Shown: in pieces, positions 16,888 through 25,090 of the stretch | How positions within the stretch are numbered: position 1 is the first letter of the stretch | How the letters are laid out: each line of letters begins with the position of its first letter | The notes under the pieces: generated by a model | What the model was told of the DNA's origin: nothing | Database searches by the model: none | Seen by the model: only the letters and a program-made list of their open reading frames with translations | Translations under genes and position numbers: made by a program | Assembly: GCA_021323605.1 (NCBI GenBank) | Contig: JAJPKS010000206.1 | Span: forward strand, 1-36,090 | Direction: 5' to 3' | Length of the DNA stretch: 36,090 nucleotides | Origin: Bacillota bacterium | GTDB lineage: Bacteria > Chloroflexota > Dormibacteria > Dormibacterales > Dormibacteraceae

Positions 16888-18123
16888 ATGTCGCAGGCAC
16901 GCACGGGCTTCAGGCCGCTTGCCGGCCTCAGGGTCCTCGACTGGACCGAGGGCGTGGCCGGGCCGTATGCCTGCCAGACGCTGGGCGATCTCGGCGCCGA
17001 CGTCATCAAGGTGGAGCGGCCGCAGGGCGACTGGGCTCGTGGGGTGGGAACGGGCCCGGCCCAGGGCGGCCCCGACTTTCGGGCGCTGAACCGGAACAAG
17101 CGCGACCTCTGTCTCGACCTGAGGCACCCCGAGGCAGTCGAGGTGGCGCTCCGGCTTGCGGAGCGCTCGGACGTGATGGTGACCTCGTACCGGCCCGGCG
17201 TGACCGAGCGGCTGGGGATCGGCTGGGAGGCGGTCCACGCCCGTGCTCCCCGGCTGATCTACGCTCGCATCTCCGGGTTCGGGTACGGCGGCCCGCTCCA
17301 GCATCGCGCCGGCAGCGACACCATCCTGCAGGCCGTGTCAGGGCTGATGAGCCAGGTCGGCGACCCCGACGGCGAGCCGCAGCGGGTCGGCATCCCGGTG
17401 GTGGACTTCGTGGCCGCGCGGGACGCGGTCACGGGTGTGCTGGCCGCGCTGCTCGCCCGAGAACGGGGACAGACGGTCGTCGCTCCCGTCGATGTGAGCC
17501 TCTACGCGAGCGCCGCGGCGCTGCAGGCGCAGGTCTGGCAGAAGTACTTCGAGGCGGGCACCGTCCAGCGCCGGAGCGGTCATCGCAACGCAGGAATCGC
17601 GCCGGCGGGCCTCTTTCCCACCAGCGACGGCCGCCACATCGCGGTGGCGGTGCTCCGGGACGAGCACTGGCAGAACTTCTGTACCGCCATCGGCCGCCCG
17701 GACCTGCTCGACGACCCGCGCTTCTCGAGCAACGGCTCCCGGCTCCGCCACCGGCCGGAGCTGGAGGCCGAGATCGTGCCCGTCTTCAGGTCGCGCAGCT
17801 TCGATGAGTGGGTCCGGATTCTGGGTGAGAACGACGTGCTGGCGGGACCGGTCACCGAGGTGCCGGACATCGCCGGCGACGAGCGCCTGCGCGGTGCGCT
17901 GCCACTGACCCGGCTGCCGGAGGGGGCACTGGGTCCCTCTGCGCCCGCGATCGCGCTCCCGATCGCGGTCGGGGGGGTGCTGCCGGGGCCTGAGCGGGTG
18001 CTGGCTCCGCCCGCGCGGGGGCAGCACACGCGGGAGGTGCTCCGGGAGGTGGGCTATGCCGAGGCCGAGATCGAAAGGCTGGTCGCCTCGGGGGCGACGC
18101 CGGAGGTGGCCCCTGGGGACTGA
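16888..18123 (+). CDS. CaiB/BaiF family (class III) CoA-transferase
   Basis: Class III CoA-transferase of 411 residues, which moves CoA between carboxylic acids through an aspartyl-CoA intermediate. The N-terminal signature (LRVLDWTEGVAGPYACQTL, then LGADVIKVE) is typical, and the expected catalytic Asp is D173 in IPVVDFVAARD. LNRNKRDLCLDLRHPE is another family block. ATG follows AAGGA by a normal spacing, eight bases after the transporter gene, so it belongs to the UbiD/transport operon. It probably activates the imported acid or its product as a CoA thioester for the crotonase and thiolase-like proteins encoded downstream. The CoA donor is unknown. Confidence 0.92.
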   Translation: MSQARTGFRPLAGLRVLDWTEGVAGPYACQTLGDLGADVIKVERPQGDWARGVGTGPAQGGPDFRALNRNKRDLCLDLRHPEAVEVALRLAERSDVMVTSYRPGVTERLGIGWEAVHARAPRLIYARISGFGYGGPLQHRAGSDTILQAVSGLMSQVGDPDGEPQRVGIPVVDFVAARDAVTGVLAALLARERGQTVVAPVDVSLYASAAALQAQVWQKYFEAGTVQRRSGHRNAGIAPAGLFPTSDGRHIAVAVLRDEHWQNFCTAIGRPDLLDDPRFSSNGSRLRHRPELEAEIVPVFRSRSFDEWVRILGENDVLAGPVTEVPDIAGDERLRGALPLTRLPEGALGPSAPAIALPIAVGGVLPGPERVLAPPARGQHTREVLREVGYAEAEIERLVASGATPEVAPGD

Positions 18124-18705
18124 CCTCCGGAACGTCTCGGATCCGAGCCTCGCGTTGACCGCCGCCGTTCGCGTCGGGGTCGGGAGTGGTCGGTCATGAC
18201 CTGCCGCACGGTGGAGGCGCTCGTCCCAATTCTGTCGGCCGCCGTGGGGTCGTGAACGCCTCGGAACCAGGAGCGGACGAGGTGAGCGTCGACCTCCGCG
18301 TCAAGGATCGGGCGGGCGACACCTGACTCCTGGCCGTGATGCGGACGAGAAGCGCTCCCGGCCGAGGCATCGTCGGAGTGGTGGCTGGAAGGGGCCCGGG
18401 TGACGGGGATCGGGATCGGCTCGCGGGACGGTCGGCAGGTAGGAGCCCGGGATACCTCGGGGACGCTCTCCGGTATGGGTGACCTCGAGGGAGCTGCCGG
18501 CCAGGATGCAAATATGGTCGAGGGCGAGCGTCGCCGGCCGCGGACGGAAGGGGTTCGAGCGGGCCACCCATGAGCCGAGCCTCTCCAGCGGGAAGGGGAC
18601 GGGTGAGCGACGGCGGATGAAGCCCAACCCGTGCTCGCCAGCGACCGGCCGTGCCCTCGGATCGGAGTGCCGGTCCGCAGAGTCCCCTCGACCCGGTTGG
18701 CTTCG
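18124..18705. other. Intergenic region before the selenoprotein operon
   Basis: No gene I can support. Minus-strand frames (for example 18301-18714) have no recognisable domain. A perfect 12-bp palindrome CTCGGATCCGAG lies at 18136-18147 just after the CoA-transferase stop and could be part of a terminator, though it lacks a loop and T-tract. The right end leads into the promoter at 18706. Confidence 0.4.
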
Positions 18706-18733
18706 TTGACACATGGGTCGGGACGACTATACT
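18706..18733 (+). promoter_or_regulatory. Promoter of the selenoprotein operon
   Basis: TTGACA (18706-18711), 16 bp, TATACT (18728-18733), a very strong sigma-70-type match. The operator pair begins five bases later, covering the expected start site. Confidence 0.82.
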
Positions 18734-18738
18734 GTGGA

Positions 18739-18776
18739 TGGTGCGTATTTCGCGCACTTGTACGTATAGCGCACAA
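18739..18776 (+). promoter_or_regulatory. Tandem 19-bp operators, selenoprotein operon
   Basis: TGGTGCGTATTTCGCGCAC (18739-18757), then TTGTACGTATAGCGCACAA (18758-18776). The second is nearly a perfect inverted repeat (TTGTACG-N5-CGCACAA). Placement between the -10 box and the first gene suggests repression. Confidence 0.75.
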
Positions 18777-18792
18777 AGCCGGAGGTCAGCTC

Positions 18793-19041
18793 TTGAGGAT
18801 CACGCGAGAGGCCGTTGGCCAGGTTCTGGAACCGCTCGCCGAGGGCTTCCGGGCCGACGGCGCCGATCTCGCCGTGGAGGAGGCGTCCGAGGAGCAGGTG
18901 ACGGTGCGCCTCGTCGTCTCCCCGGCGACCTGCCACGAGTGCATCATGCCGGCCGAGGCCATCACCCGCGTCCTCGAGAGCGCGGTGAGGGAGAAGTTCC
19001 CCGAGCTCGAGCGCTTCCTCTTCGTCGACAGTCGCCAATGA
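18793..19041 (+). CDS. Small Nfu-like (NifU C-terminal domain-like) protein
   Basis: Protein of 82 residues resembling the C-terminal Fe-S scaffold domain of NifU/NfuA. It has the FRADGADL block, a VTVRLVV strand, then a CxxC pair (TCHEC) followed by MPAEAITRVLESAVREKFPE, which matches the order in Nfu proteins. GGAGG at 18781-18785 lies seven bases before the TTG start. It is the first gene of the long operon and is followed, after 49 bases, by the 2Fe-2S subunit of a molybdenum hydroxylase. I infer that it helps load Fe-S clusters into that subunit. Another role for the CxxC, for example in redox work with the selenoprotein, is possible. Confidence 0.7.
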   Translation: MRITREAVGQVLEPLAEGFRADGADLAVEEASEEQVTVRLVVSPATCHECIMPAEAITRVLESAVREKFPELERFLFVDSRQ

Positions 19042-19090
19042 CACCGACCGGTCCGGCTCGCGCTCGCGGGCCACGCTGGCGAGGTTGGAA

Positions 19091-19606
19091 ATGGAACAGC
19101 CCGTGACCACAGCTCCGCGGCCCCGGACCATCCACTTCACCGTCAACGGGGTCCCACAGACGGCGATCGTCGAGCCGCGGCGCTCGTTGCTCGACTGCCT
19201 GCGCGACGACCTCCATCTGCATGGGACCCATGTCGGCTGCGAGCACGGCGTCTGTGGCGCCTGCAACGTGCTGGTGGATGGCGAGGTAGTCCGCTCCTGC
19301 TTGATGCTCGCCGTTCAAGCCGATGGCTGCGAGATCCGGACCGTGGAGGGGCTGGAGGCCGGCGGGGCCCTGAGCCCGATGCAGGAAGCCTTCTGTCGCT
19401 ACCACGCCCTCCAGTGCGGCTACTGTACGCCGGGGATACTGATCACGCTCGAGGGGCTACTCCGGGAGAACCCGCAACCGAGCGACGAAGAGCTGATCGA
19501 CGCCCTTTCCGGAAACCTCTGCCGGTGCACCGGCTACCAGCAGATCCTCGAAGCCGCAAGGGCGGTGATCCGAGGCGAGACGGCTTCCAGGGAGGTTCCC
19601 GTATGA
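19091..19606 (+). CDS. Molybdenum hydroxylase 2Fe-2S small subunit
   Basis: Small subunit of 171 residues of a xanthine dehydrogenase-family enzyme. The plant-ferredoxin-type cluster ligands are in VGCEHGVCGACNVLVDG plus the later RSC, and the second helical cluster ligands are QCGYCTPG and LCRCTGY. GAGG is six bases before the ATG at 19091; a TTG six bases earlier is also in frame. The stop overlaps the selenoprotein start (ATGA). The FAD subunit is seven genes downstream at 25769, and large subunits lie only at the two ends of the window, so the three-subunit enzyme is split over separate units. Confidence 0.95.
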   Translation: MEQPVTTAPRPRTIHFTVNGVPQTAIVEPRRSLLDCLRDDLHLHGTHVGCEHGVCGACNVLVDGEVVRSCLMLAVQADGCEIRTVEGLEAGGALSPMQEAFCRYHALQCGYCTPGILITLEGLLRENPQPSDEELIDALSGNLCRCTGYQQILEAARAVIRGETASREVPV

Positions 19607-21204
19607 CCACCACGATCGAGATCCTCAATCCCACCTTCGCCCGCGTCTCCGGACAGGAGCTGCGCAAGGCCCCCTTCCCTCGCCTCGAGGAGGGTACGAA
19701 GGTCCGCATCGGTTTCCTCAACAACCAGAAGCCGAACACACAGGAGCTGCTTGCCCTGGTGGAGTCGGGGTTGCGGGAGCACTACCAGGTTGAGTCGCGG
19801 ACCTTCTTCAAAGGCGATGCCGCCCATCCCGCGCCGCCGGAGGTGATCGAGGAGCTCAGCCGGTTCGCCGATGTGGCGGTGCTGGCGACGGCCGATTGAG
19901 GGTCGTGCACGTCGTGGAGTCTCCACGACTCGGTCGAGCTCCTGAAGCTCGGAACCCCGGTGGTCACGGTGGCCACGGCGGCCTTCATGCCGCTCGCCCA
20001 GATCGAATCGAAGGCCTGGGGCTGGCAGGTACCGATCGCCAGGATCGAGCACCCGTTGGGCGGCGTCCCCACCGACCGCCTCGGGTCACGGGCACGTGAG
20101 GTGGTCGAGTATTTCGTCTCCCAGGCTCGAGGCCAGGAGGGTGGCAGGGCCGGCGGTACCGCTCACGCCGTCGGCGAGCCGGTGCTCTCGGTCCCCTCCG
20201 ATCCCTGGGCGTTCTTCGACTTCATCCAGTCGAAGGGGTGGGGCGACGGCCTCCCCGTTCTTCCGCCCACGCCCGACCGGGTCGAGCGGATGCTCCGCTC
20301 GGCAGGCGTGCCCGCGGATGCCTTCGTCGGCTTCATCCCGCCCGAGAAGCTGCACTGCACGGCCCGGGACGTGGCCGCCAACTGCGTCCTCGCGGGCCTG
20401 CCCGATGCCGCCTTCCCGGTCGTCCTGGCGGCGATCAGGGCGGGGCTCCAGGAACGATTCAACTTGCTCGGGGTGCTGGCCACCACGAATCCCTGCGCGA
20501 CGACCGTGCTGGTCAGCGGACCGATCGCGAAGGAACTCGGGATGAACGCGGGCGCCAGCGTCTACGGACCCGGCAACCGTATGAACGCGACCATCGGTCG
20601 CGCTGTCCGGCTGGCCCTCCAGAACCTGGGCGGTGCCTGGCCTGGCCCAGTGGACAAGAGCACGCAGGGGAGCCCGGCCAAGTACACCTACTGCTTCGCC
20701 GAGAACCTGGAGGAGAGCCCCTGGGGGCCGTACCACGTGGACCGGGGCTTCAAGGAATCGGATTCGACGGTGACCATGATCGCACCCGAAGGTCCGCACA
20801 ACATGCACGATCCGGCGAGCACGAGCGGTGACAACTTTTTGCAGTACGTGATCGGCAGCATGACCCACTGTGGCCACAACAACCTCTACCATCGTGGCGA
20901 CACCTTTCTGGTGCTCTGCCCCGAGCACGCGACCATGCTGGCCCGTGACGGCTACGATCGTGCGCGAATCCGGCAAGAGATCTTCGCGCGGGCGCGAGTT
21001 CCCGCTCGGGCGATGGGCCGGGAGGCGTTCGAACACTTCACCTCGCATTGGCCGCGGAAGGAGAAGATCGACTTCGAGACCGGGACGCTCTCGATCGTTG
21101 ACGCCCCGGAGGAGATCAACGTGGTGGTCGCCGGCGGCCCTGGCAAGCACTCCAGCTGGCTGCCGACGTTCGGCCTCACCTACTCGACGATCGAGAAGCT
21201 GTGA
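19603..21204 (+). CDS. UGSC family selenoprotein with fused C-terminal domain (TGA read as selenocysteine)
   Basis: One reading frame of 533 residues interrupted only by TGA at 19897-19899, codon 99. The codons after it encode Gly-Ser-Cys-Thr-Ser, so the peptide reads ADUGSCTSW, the UGSC motif of a known bacterial (seleno)protein family. The protein before it (ILNPT start, KVRIGFLNNQKPN, FADVAVLATAD) and after it (LHDSVELLKLGTPVVTVAT, HPLGG) matches one continuous UGSC domain of about 175 residues, so the TGA is not a real end. U99 and C102 would form a UxxC redox pair. Residues about 203-533 are a second domain, also found alone at 11185-12189. ATG overlaps the stop of the 2Fe-2S gene, and the end overlaps the crotonase start. 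Selenocysteine machinery (selA-D) is not in the window. The function of the family is not established. Confidence 0.9.
19911..19929 (+). promoter_or_regulatory. Candidate bacterial SECIS hairpin
   Basis: Directly after the in-frame TGA, GTCGTGG (19911-19917) and CCACGAC (19923-19929) form a perfect 7-bp stem with the loop AGTCT. The loop begins 18 bases after the TGA and has G as its second base. Both fit the published pattern for bacterial SECIS elements, and the loop resembles AGGUCU of E. coli fdhF. Confidence 0.7.
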
Positions 21205-21974
21205 GTATCGACTTCGAACTCGAAGATGGCATCGCGACGGTGACCATCAACCGGCCCGAGCGGCTGAACGCGATGGACACCGAACACTACCGTCTGCTCT
21301 CCGAGGCCTGGAAACGGGTCCGCGACGACCCCGAGGTGCGGGTCGCCATCGTGACCGGCGCGGGGGACCGCTCCTTCACGGTCGGGGCCGACCTGAAGAC
21401 GCACGTGGGGGCCGAGGTCGAGCTGGCCGAGCACTGGCTCACCCAGAAGGACCAGATCCTGAACCGCGGGCTCGAGGTCTGGAAGCCGGTCGTGGCGGCC
21501 GTCAACGGCTACTGCCTGGGTGGCGGAATGACCCTCCTCTTCGCCACCGACATCCGCGTCGCGGCCGCCCACGCGACCTTCGGGCTCCCCGAGGTGAAGC
21601 GCGGAATCGTGCCCGGCAACGGCGGCACCCAGCGGGTGCTCGACCAGCTGCCCTGGGCGATCGGCATGGAGCTGCTCCTGACCGGCGACCCCATCGACGC
21701 CGAGACCGCCGCCCGCTGGGGGTTGATCAACGAGGTGGTCTCTGCCGATCGCCTGATGGAGGTCGCCCGAGACTACGCACGGCGGATCGCCGCCAACGCA
21801 CCCCTCGCCGTGCAGGCGGCGAAGGAGCTGGCCGTTCGCGCCCGCGACACCGACATCAACACCGGCCTCCGGATGGAGCAGTCGATGAACCGGCTGCTCT
21901 CCACCAGCCAGGACGTGAGGGAGGGCACCTCGGCCTTCGCCGAGAAGCGGCCGGCGAGGTTCGCCGGACGATGA
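21201..21974 (+). CDS. Enoyl-CoA hydratase/isomerase (crotonase) family protein
   Basis: Crotonase-fold protein of 257 residues acting on acyl-CoA thioesters. The oxyanion-hole regions (FTVGADLK and NGYCLGGG) are present. Of the two catalytic glutamates of classical hydratases, the second is kept (E131 in GLPEVKRGI), but the first is Thr (T111 in GGGMTLLF), so simple water addition may not be the reaction; isomerase, hydrolase or lyase activity is possible. GTG overlaps the selenoprotein stop by four bases (GTGA). It lies between the selenoprotein and the thiolase-like gene in the operon, consistent with processing of a CoA ester made by the CoA-transferase. Confidence 0.9.
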   Translation: MSIDFELEDGIATVTINRPERLNAMDTEHYRLLSEAWKRVRDDPEVRVAIVTGAGDRSFTVGADLKTHVGAEVELAEHWLTQKDQILNRGLEVWKPVVAAVNGYCLGGGMTLLFATDIRVAAAHATFGLPEVKRGIVPGNGGTQRVLDQLPWAIGMELLLTGDPIDAETAARWGLINEVVSADRLMEVARDYARRIAANAPLAVQAAKELAVRARDTDINTGLRMEQSMNRLLSTSQDVREGTSAFAEKRPARFAGR

Positions 21975-23107
21975 GCCACCCGTTGCGCGGCAAGTACGTG
22001 ATCGCCGGGATCGGCAAGACGCGGTTCGGACGGCTCCCGGACCGCTCCACCATCTCCATGAACGTCGAGGCCTGCCGCGAGGCGCTGGCCGACGCCGGGG
22101 TGGAGAAGGAGGCGGTGGACGCCCTCTTCGTCAAGTACCCGACCTCGAGGTTCGAGTCGATGTACGGGCAGAAGCTGGCCGAGGCCATGGGCATCCAGCC
22201 CAGGGTCGGCGGCGTCTGGGACCAGGCCGGTGCCTCCAACATCAGCCAGATCGCCTTCGCCTGCATGTCGATCGAGGCCGGGCTCTGCGAGGTGGCGCTG
22301 GTCACCTTCGCCGACAACCCGAAGTCGGGGACCAGGGAGGCCTACTCTCGCCCGCGCGGCGACGACGCCCCCTACGGCTGGTTCGGTGTGCCCGCGACCT
22401 ACGCCATGATCGCCCGCCGGCACATGGAGGAGTTCGGGACCACGAGTCGCCAGCTGGGCGAGATCGCGGTTGTCTGTCGCGCCAACGGCGCCCGCAACCC
22501 CGATGCCCAGCTCCGGAAGGCGATCACGCTGGACGACCATCAGGCCTCCCCCTGGATCGTGGAGCCGCTCCACCGTGACGACTGCTGCCTCGTCTCCGAC
22601 GGGGGCGCGGCGGTGGTGGTGATGAGCGCCGAGCGGGCGCGGCAGCTGGGCGTCAGGGCGCCGGTGCCCATCCTCGGCTTCGGCCAGGGCCAGACCTCCT
22701 GGGAGGTCGCTCAGCGGCCGACCCTCACCGAGACCTGCGCCAGGGAATCGGCGGCCGTGGCCTTCCGGATGGCCGGCATCCAGCCCGGGGACGTGGATGT
22801 CTGCGAACTCTACGACTGCTTCACCATCGTCGTCCTCATGACGCTGGAGGACTACGGCTTCTGTAAGAAAGGGGAGGGCGGACACTTCGTCGAGGGGGGC
22901 AGGATCGCGCTGGACGGGTCGCTACCTATCAACACCAGCGGCGGCCTGCTCTCGGAGACGGGGATGCCCGGCATGCAACACGTCCTGGAGGGCGTGCGTC
23001 AGGTGCGCGGCACCTCGGTGAACCAGGTCAAGAACGCCGGGGTGGTGGTGGTCTCGAACCAGGGAGGCACGATGCACACGCACTCCACGCTGGTGCTGGG
23101 CGGGTGA
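21971..23107 (+). CDS. Thiolase-like protein lacking the catalytic Cys
   Basis: Thiolase-superfamily protein of 378 residues, of the SCP2/DUF35-associated type. The usual active Cys segment (A-C-A-S) reads AGASNIS here, with Gly in place of Cys. The C-terminal GHP motif is not seen either; the region reads NTSGGLLSETGMPGMQH. The core ends with SNQGGTMHTHS. Such thiolase-like proteins pair with DUF35 proteins, and some (the Ltp2 type in steroid breakdown) are retro-aldolases and not thiolases. The next gene is exactly a DUF35 protein, overlapping by four bases. I therefore expect a C-C lyase or aldolase on a CoA substrate, but this is inference. ATG overlaps the crotonase stop (ATGA). Confidence 0.88.
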   Translation: MSHPLRGKYVIAGIGKTRFGRLPDRSTISMNVEACREALADAGVEKEAVDALFVKYPTSRFESMYGQKLAEAMGIQPRVGGVWDQAGASNISQIAFACMSIEAGLCEVALVTFADNPKSGTREAYSRPRGDDAPYGWFGVPATYAMIARRHMEEFGTTSRQLGEIAVVCRANGARNPDAQLRKAITLDDHQASPWIVEPLHRDDCCLVSDGGAAVVVMSAERARQLGVRAPVPILGFGQGQTSWEVAQRPTLTETCARESAAVAFRMAGIQPGDVDVCELYDCFTIVVLMTLEDYGFCKKGEGGHFVEGGRIALDGSLPINTSGGLLSETGMPGMQHVLEGVRQVRGTSVNQVKNAGVVVVSNQGGTMHTHSTLVLGG

Positions 23108-23517
23108 GCGGGACCGACCTCGATCTCACCTCGCTGATCACCGAGACACCGGTCTCGGTTCCCTACTGGGCGGCGCTGCGGGCTGGCCGGCTCGACTTCC
23201 AGCGCTGCCGCGCCTGCGGCAACGCATGGTTGCCACCGCGTGAGGAGTGTCCGCGCTGCCTTGAGGCCGACTGGGCCTGGGAGACGGCGTCCGGGCACGG
23301 TCGCGTCATCAGCTGGGTCGTCTACCACGTGGCGCCCAACCAGATGTTCGCCTCCCGTGTTCCCTACAACGTTGCCATCGTCGAACTCGATGAGGGGCCG
23401 CGGCTGATCACGAATCTGCTCGGCGACGACGGGAGGTCCCCGCGGATCGAGGCGCCGGTACAGCTCGAGATTCAGGAAGAAGGAGGACTGGCGATGGCCA
23501 GGTTCCGGCTCGTATGA
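23104..23517 (+). CDS. DUF35/OB-fold Zn-ribbon protein, partner of the thiolase-like protein
   Basis: Protein of 137 residues with an N-terminal rubredoxin-like zinc ribbon (CRACGNAWLPPREECPRC, two CxxC pairs) and a C-terminal OB fold that in this family binds acyl-CoA. It begins at GTG overlapping the thiolase-like stop. In known systems such proteins form complexes with thiolase-like partners and bridge CoA substrates, so a heteromeric complex with the preceding gene product is likely. Confidence 0.88.
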   Translation: MSGTDLDLTSLITETPVSVPYWAALRAGRLDFQRCRACGNAWLPPREECPRCLEADWAWETASGHGRVISWVVYHVAPNQMFASRVPYNVAIVELDEGPRLITNLLGDDGRSPRIEAPVQLEIQEEGGLAMARFRLV

Positions 23518-24395
23518 AGGTCGCACTCTACCGGCAGGATGCCAGGACGCGGGTGGGGGTGGTCGTGGACGGACGACTCCACGAGATTCCGGGCGAGACG
23601 TCGGTGGCGGGATTCCTCGCCGGAGGCGCCGAGGCCCGCCATCGGGCCGAGCAGGCGGCGTCGAGTGCCGGGGTGACGTTGGACGCGGTCGAGTTCCTGC
23701 CCACGCTGCGGGGCGCCGACAAGTTCATCTGCGTCGGCCGGAACTACCTGGAGCACGTGAAGGAGGCCGGCCGTGAGGTACCCAAACTCCCGGTTCTCTT
23801 CTCGCGGTACTGGTCGAGCGTGGTCGGCCACCGGCAGGCGTTGCTCCGGCCCCAACTCTCCGAGCAGCTCGACTACGAAGGTGAACTCTGCGCCGTGATC
23901 GGGCGGGAGTGTCGCTACGTGCCGCGCGAGCGCGCACTGGAGATGGTGGGCGGCTACACGATCCTCCAGGAGGGCAGCGTCCGCGATTGGCAGCTGCGAG
24001 CCCCGACGCAGATGGCGGGGAAGAACTTTCTGCACTCGGGCGCCCTGGGGCCCTGGCTGGTCACCTCCGACGAGATCCCGGACCCCCAGAACCTTCGGCT
24101 GACGACCCGGCTCAACGGCCGGGTGATGCAGGACGCCAACACCGGCGGGATGCTCTACGACGTCGGCTTCCTCGTCTCCTACATCTCGCAGTTCATGCCC
24201 CTCCTGCCGGGCGACGTGATCGCGACGGGGACGCCCCCCGGGGTCGGCTTCGCGCGCAAGCCGCCGGTCTGGCTTCGGGCGGGTGATCGGATCGAGGTCG
24301 AGATCGAGCGGATCGGGGTGCTCGAGAACAACGTGGTGGACGAGCCCGAGACGCCGGAAGCGCTGGCCTCGTCGTGGAGGTCGGTGTCCGTATGA
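23514..24395 (+). CDS. Fumarylacetoacetate hydrolase (FAH) family protein
   Basis: FAH-fold protein of 293 residues; the family contains hydrolases, hydratases, decarboxylases and isomerases of 2-oxo acids made in aromatic catabolism. The family block FICVGRNYLEHVKEAG and the metal site DYEGELCAVIG (two Glu ligands) are clear. The third ligand, normally Asp in NDxSxRD, reads QEGSVRDWQ with Glu at that place. GTPPGVGFARKPP is the C-terminal signature. ATG overlaps the DUF35 stop by four bases. The Asp-to-Glu change may still bind metal. Confidence 0.92.
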   Translation: MKVALYRQDARTRVGVVVDGRLHEIPGETSVAGFLAGGAEARHRAEQAASSAGVTLDAVEFLPTLRGADKFICVGRNYLEHVKEAGREVPKLPVLFSRYWSSVVGHRQALLRPQLSEQLDYEGELCAVIGRECRYVPRERALEMVGGYTILQEGSVRDWQLRAPTQMAGKNFLHSGALGPWLVTSDEIPDPQNLRLTTRLNGRVMQDANTGGMLYDVGFLVSYISQFMPLLPGDVIATGTPPGVGFARKPPVWLRAGDRIEVEIERIGVLENNVVDEPETPEALASSWRSVSV

Positions 24396-25090
24396 CCACG
24401 ATCCTTCTCCACGCCATCGGTCTCGACGCCGGCTCCTGGCGGTTCGCCGACATCCCGGGCGCCGTGGCCATGGACATGCCTGGCTTCGGCGAGCAGCCGC
24501 TGCCCCCCGGCGGCCTGAAGGAGACGGAGATGGCGGACGACATCGTGCGCCGGGCTCCGGCGGGCCCGCTCGACGTCGTGGGCGTCTCGATGGGCGGCCA
24601 GGTGGCGATGCTGATCGGGCTCCGCCACCCCGACCGTGTCCGCTCGCTGGTGGTCGCCAACACCGGCCCCGCCGCCAACCCCGAGGTCATGCGCCAGCGG
24701 GCAGCCGCCGTCCGCGCCGACATGGAGGGGCAGATCGAGGTCACCCTCCAGCGCTGGTTCACCGAGGAGGCGCTCACCTCCGATCATCCGGCGGTGCGGT
24801 ACGCGCGCGACCGGCTCCGCCGCAACGACCCCGAGGCCTTCGCGGCCGGCTGGGAGGCGATCGCCGAGCACGACGTGAGGGCCTGCCTGGGCGAGCTCAG
24901 GGTTCCGGTGACCGTGATCGCCGGGACGGTGGACAGGGCTGGCCCGGTCGAGCACGTGCGTGAGATCCACGCGGCCATCCCCGGCTCGCGCTTCGTCGTG
25001 CTGGAGGGCCCGCACATCCTCTACATGGAGTTCCCAGAGCGCTTCCGGGCGGCGGTGCAGGAGCACCTGGAATGGGTGTCGAGGAGCTAG
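24392..25090 (+). CDS. Alpha/beta hydrolase
   Basis: Alpha/beta-hydrolase-fold protein of 232 residues, similar in layout to 3-oxoadipate enol-lactonase and C-C hydrolases. The nucleophile elbow GVSMGG, the Asp in AGTVDRAGP and the His in LEGPHILYMEFPE give a full catalytic triad. The start at ATG 24392 overlaps the FAH stop (ATGA); a GTG-type extension to 24374 is less likely. No signal peptide. It probably hydrolyses a lactone, an ester or a ring-cleavage product of the pathway. Confidence 0.88.
   Translation: MTTILLHAIGLDAGSWRFADIPGAVAMDMPGFGEQPLPPGGLKETEMADDIVRRAPAGPLDVVGVSMGGQVAMLIGLRHPDRVRSLVVANTGPAANPEVMRQRAAAVRADMEGQIEVTLQRWFTEEALTSDHPAVRYARDRLRRNDPEAFAAGWEAIAEHDVRACLGELRVPVTVIAGTVDRAGPVEHVREIHAAIPGSRFVVLEGPHILYMEFPERFRAAVQEHLEWVSRS

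Noticed and set aside
18054-18776. Minus-strand frame of 240 codons before the selenoprotein operon
   Set aside because: It runs through the strong plus-strand promoter and operators and has no domain I recognise.
19897-19899. TGA as an ordinary stop ending a 98-residue protein
   Set aside because: Family sequence continues in frame without a break, Gly-Ser-Cys follows directly, and a SECIS-like hairpin is present.
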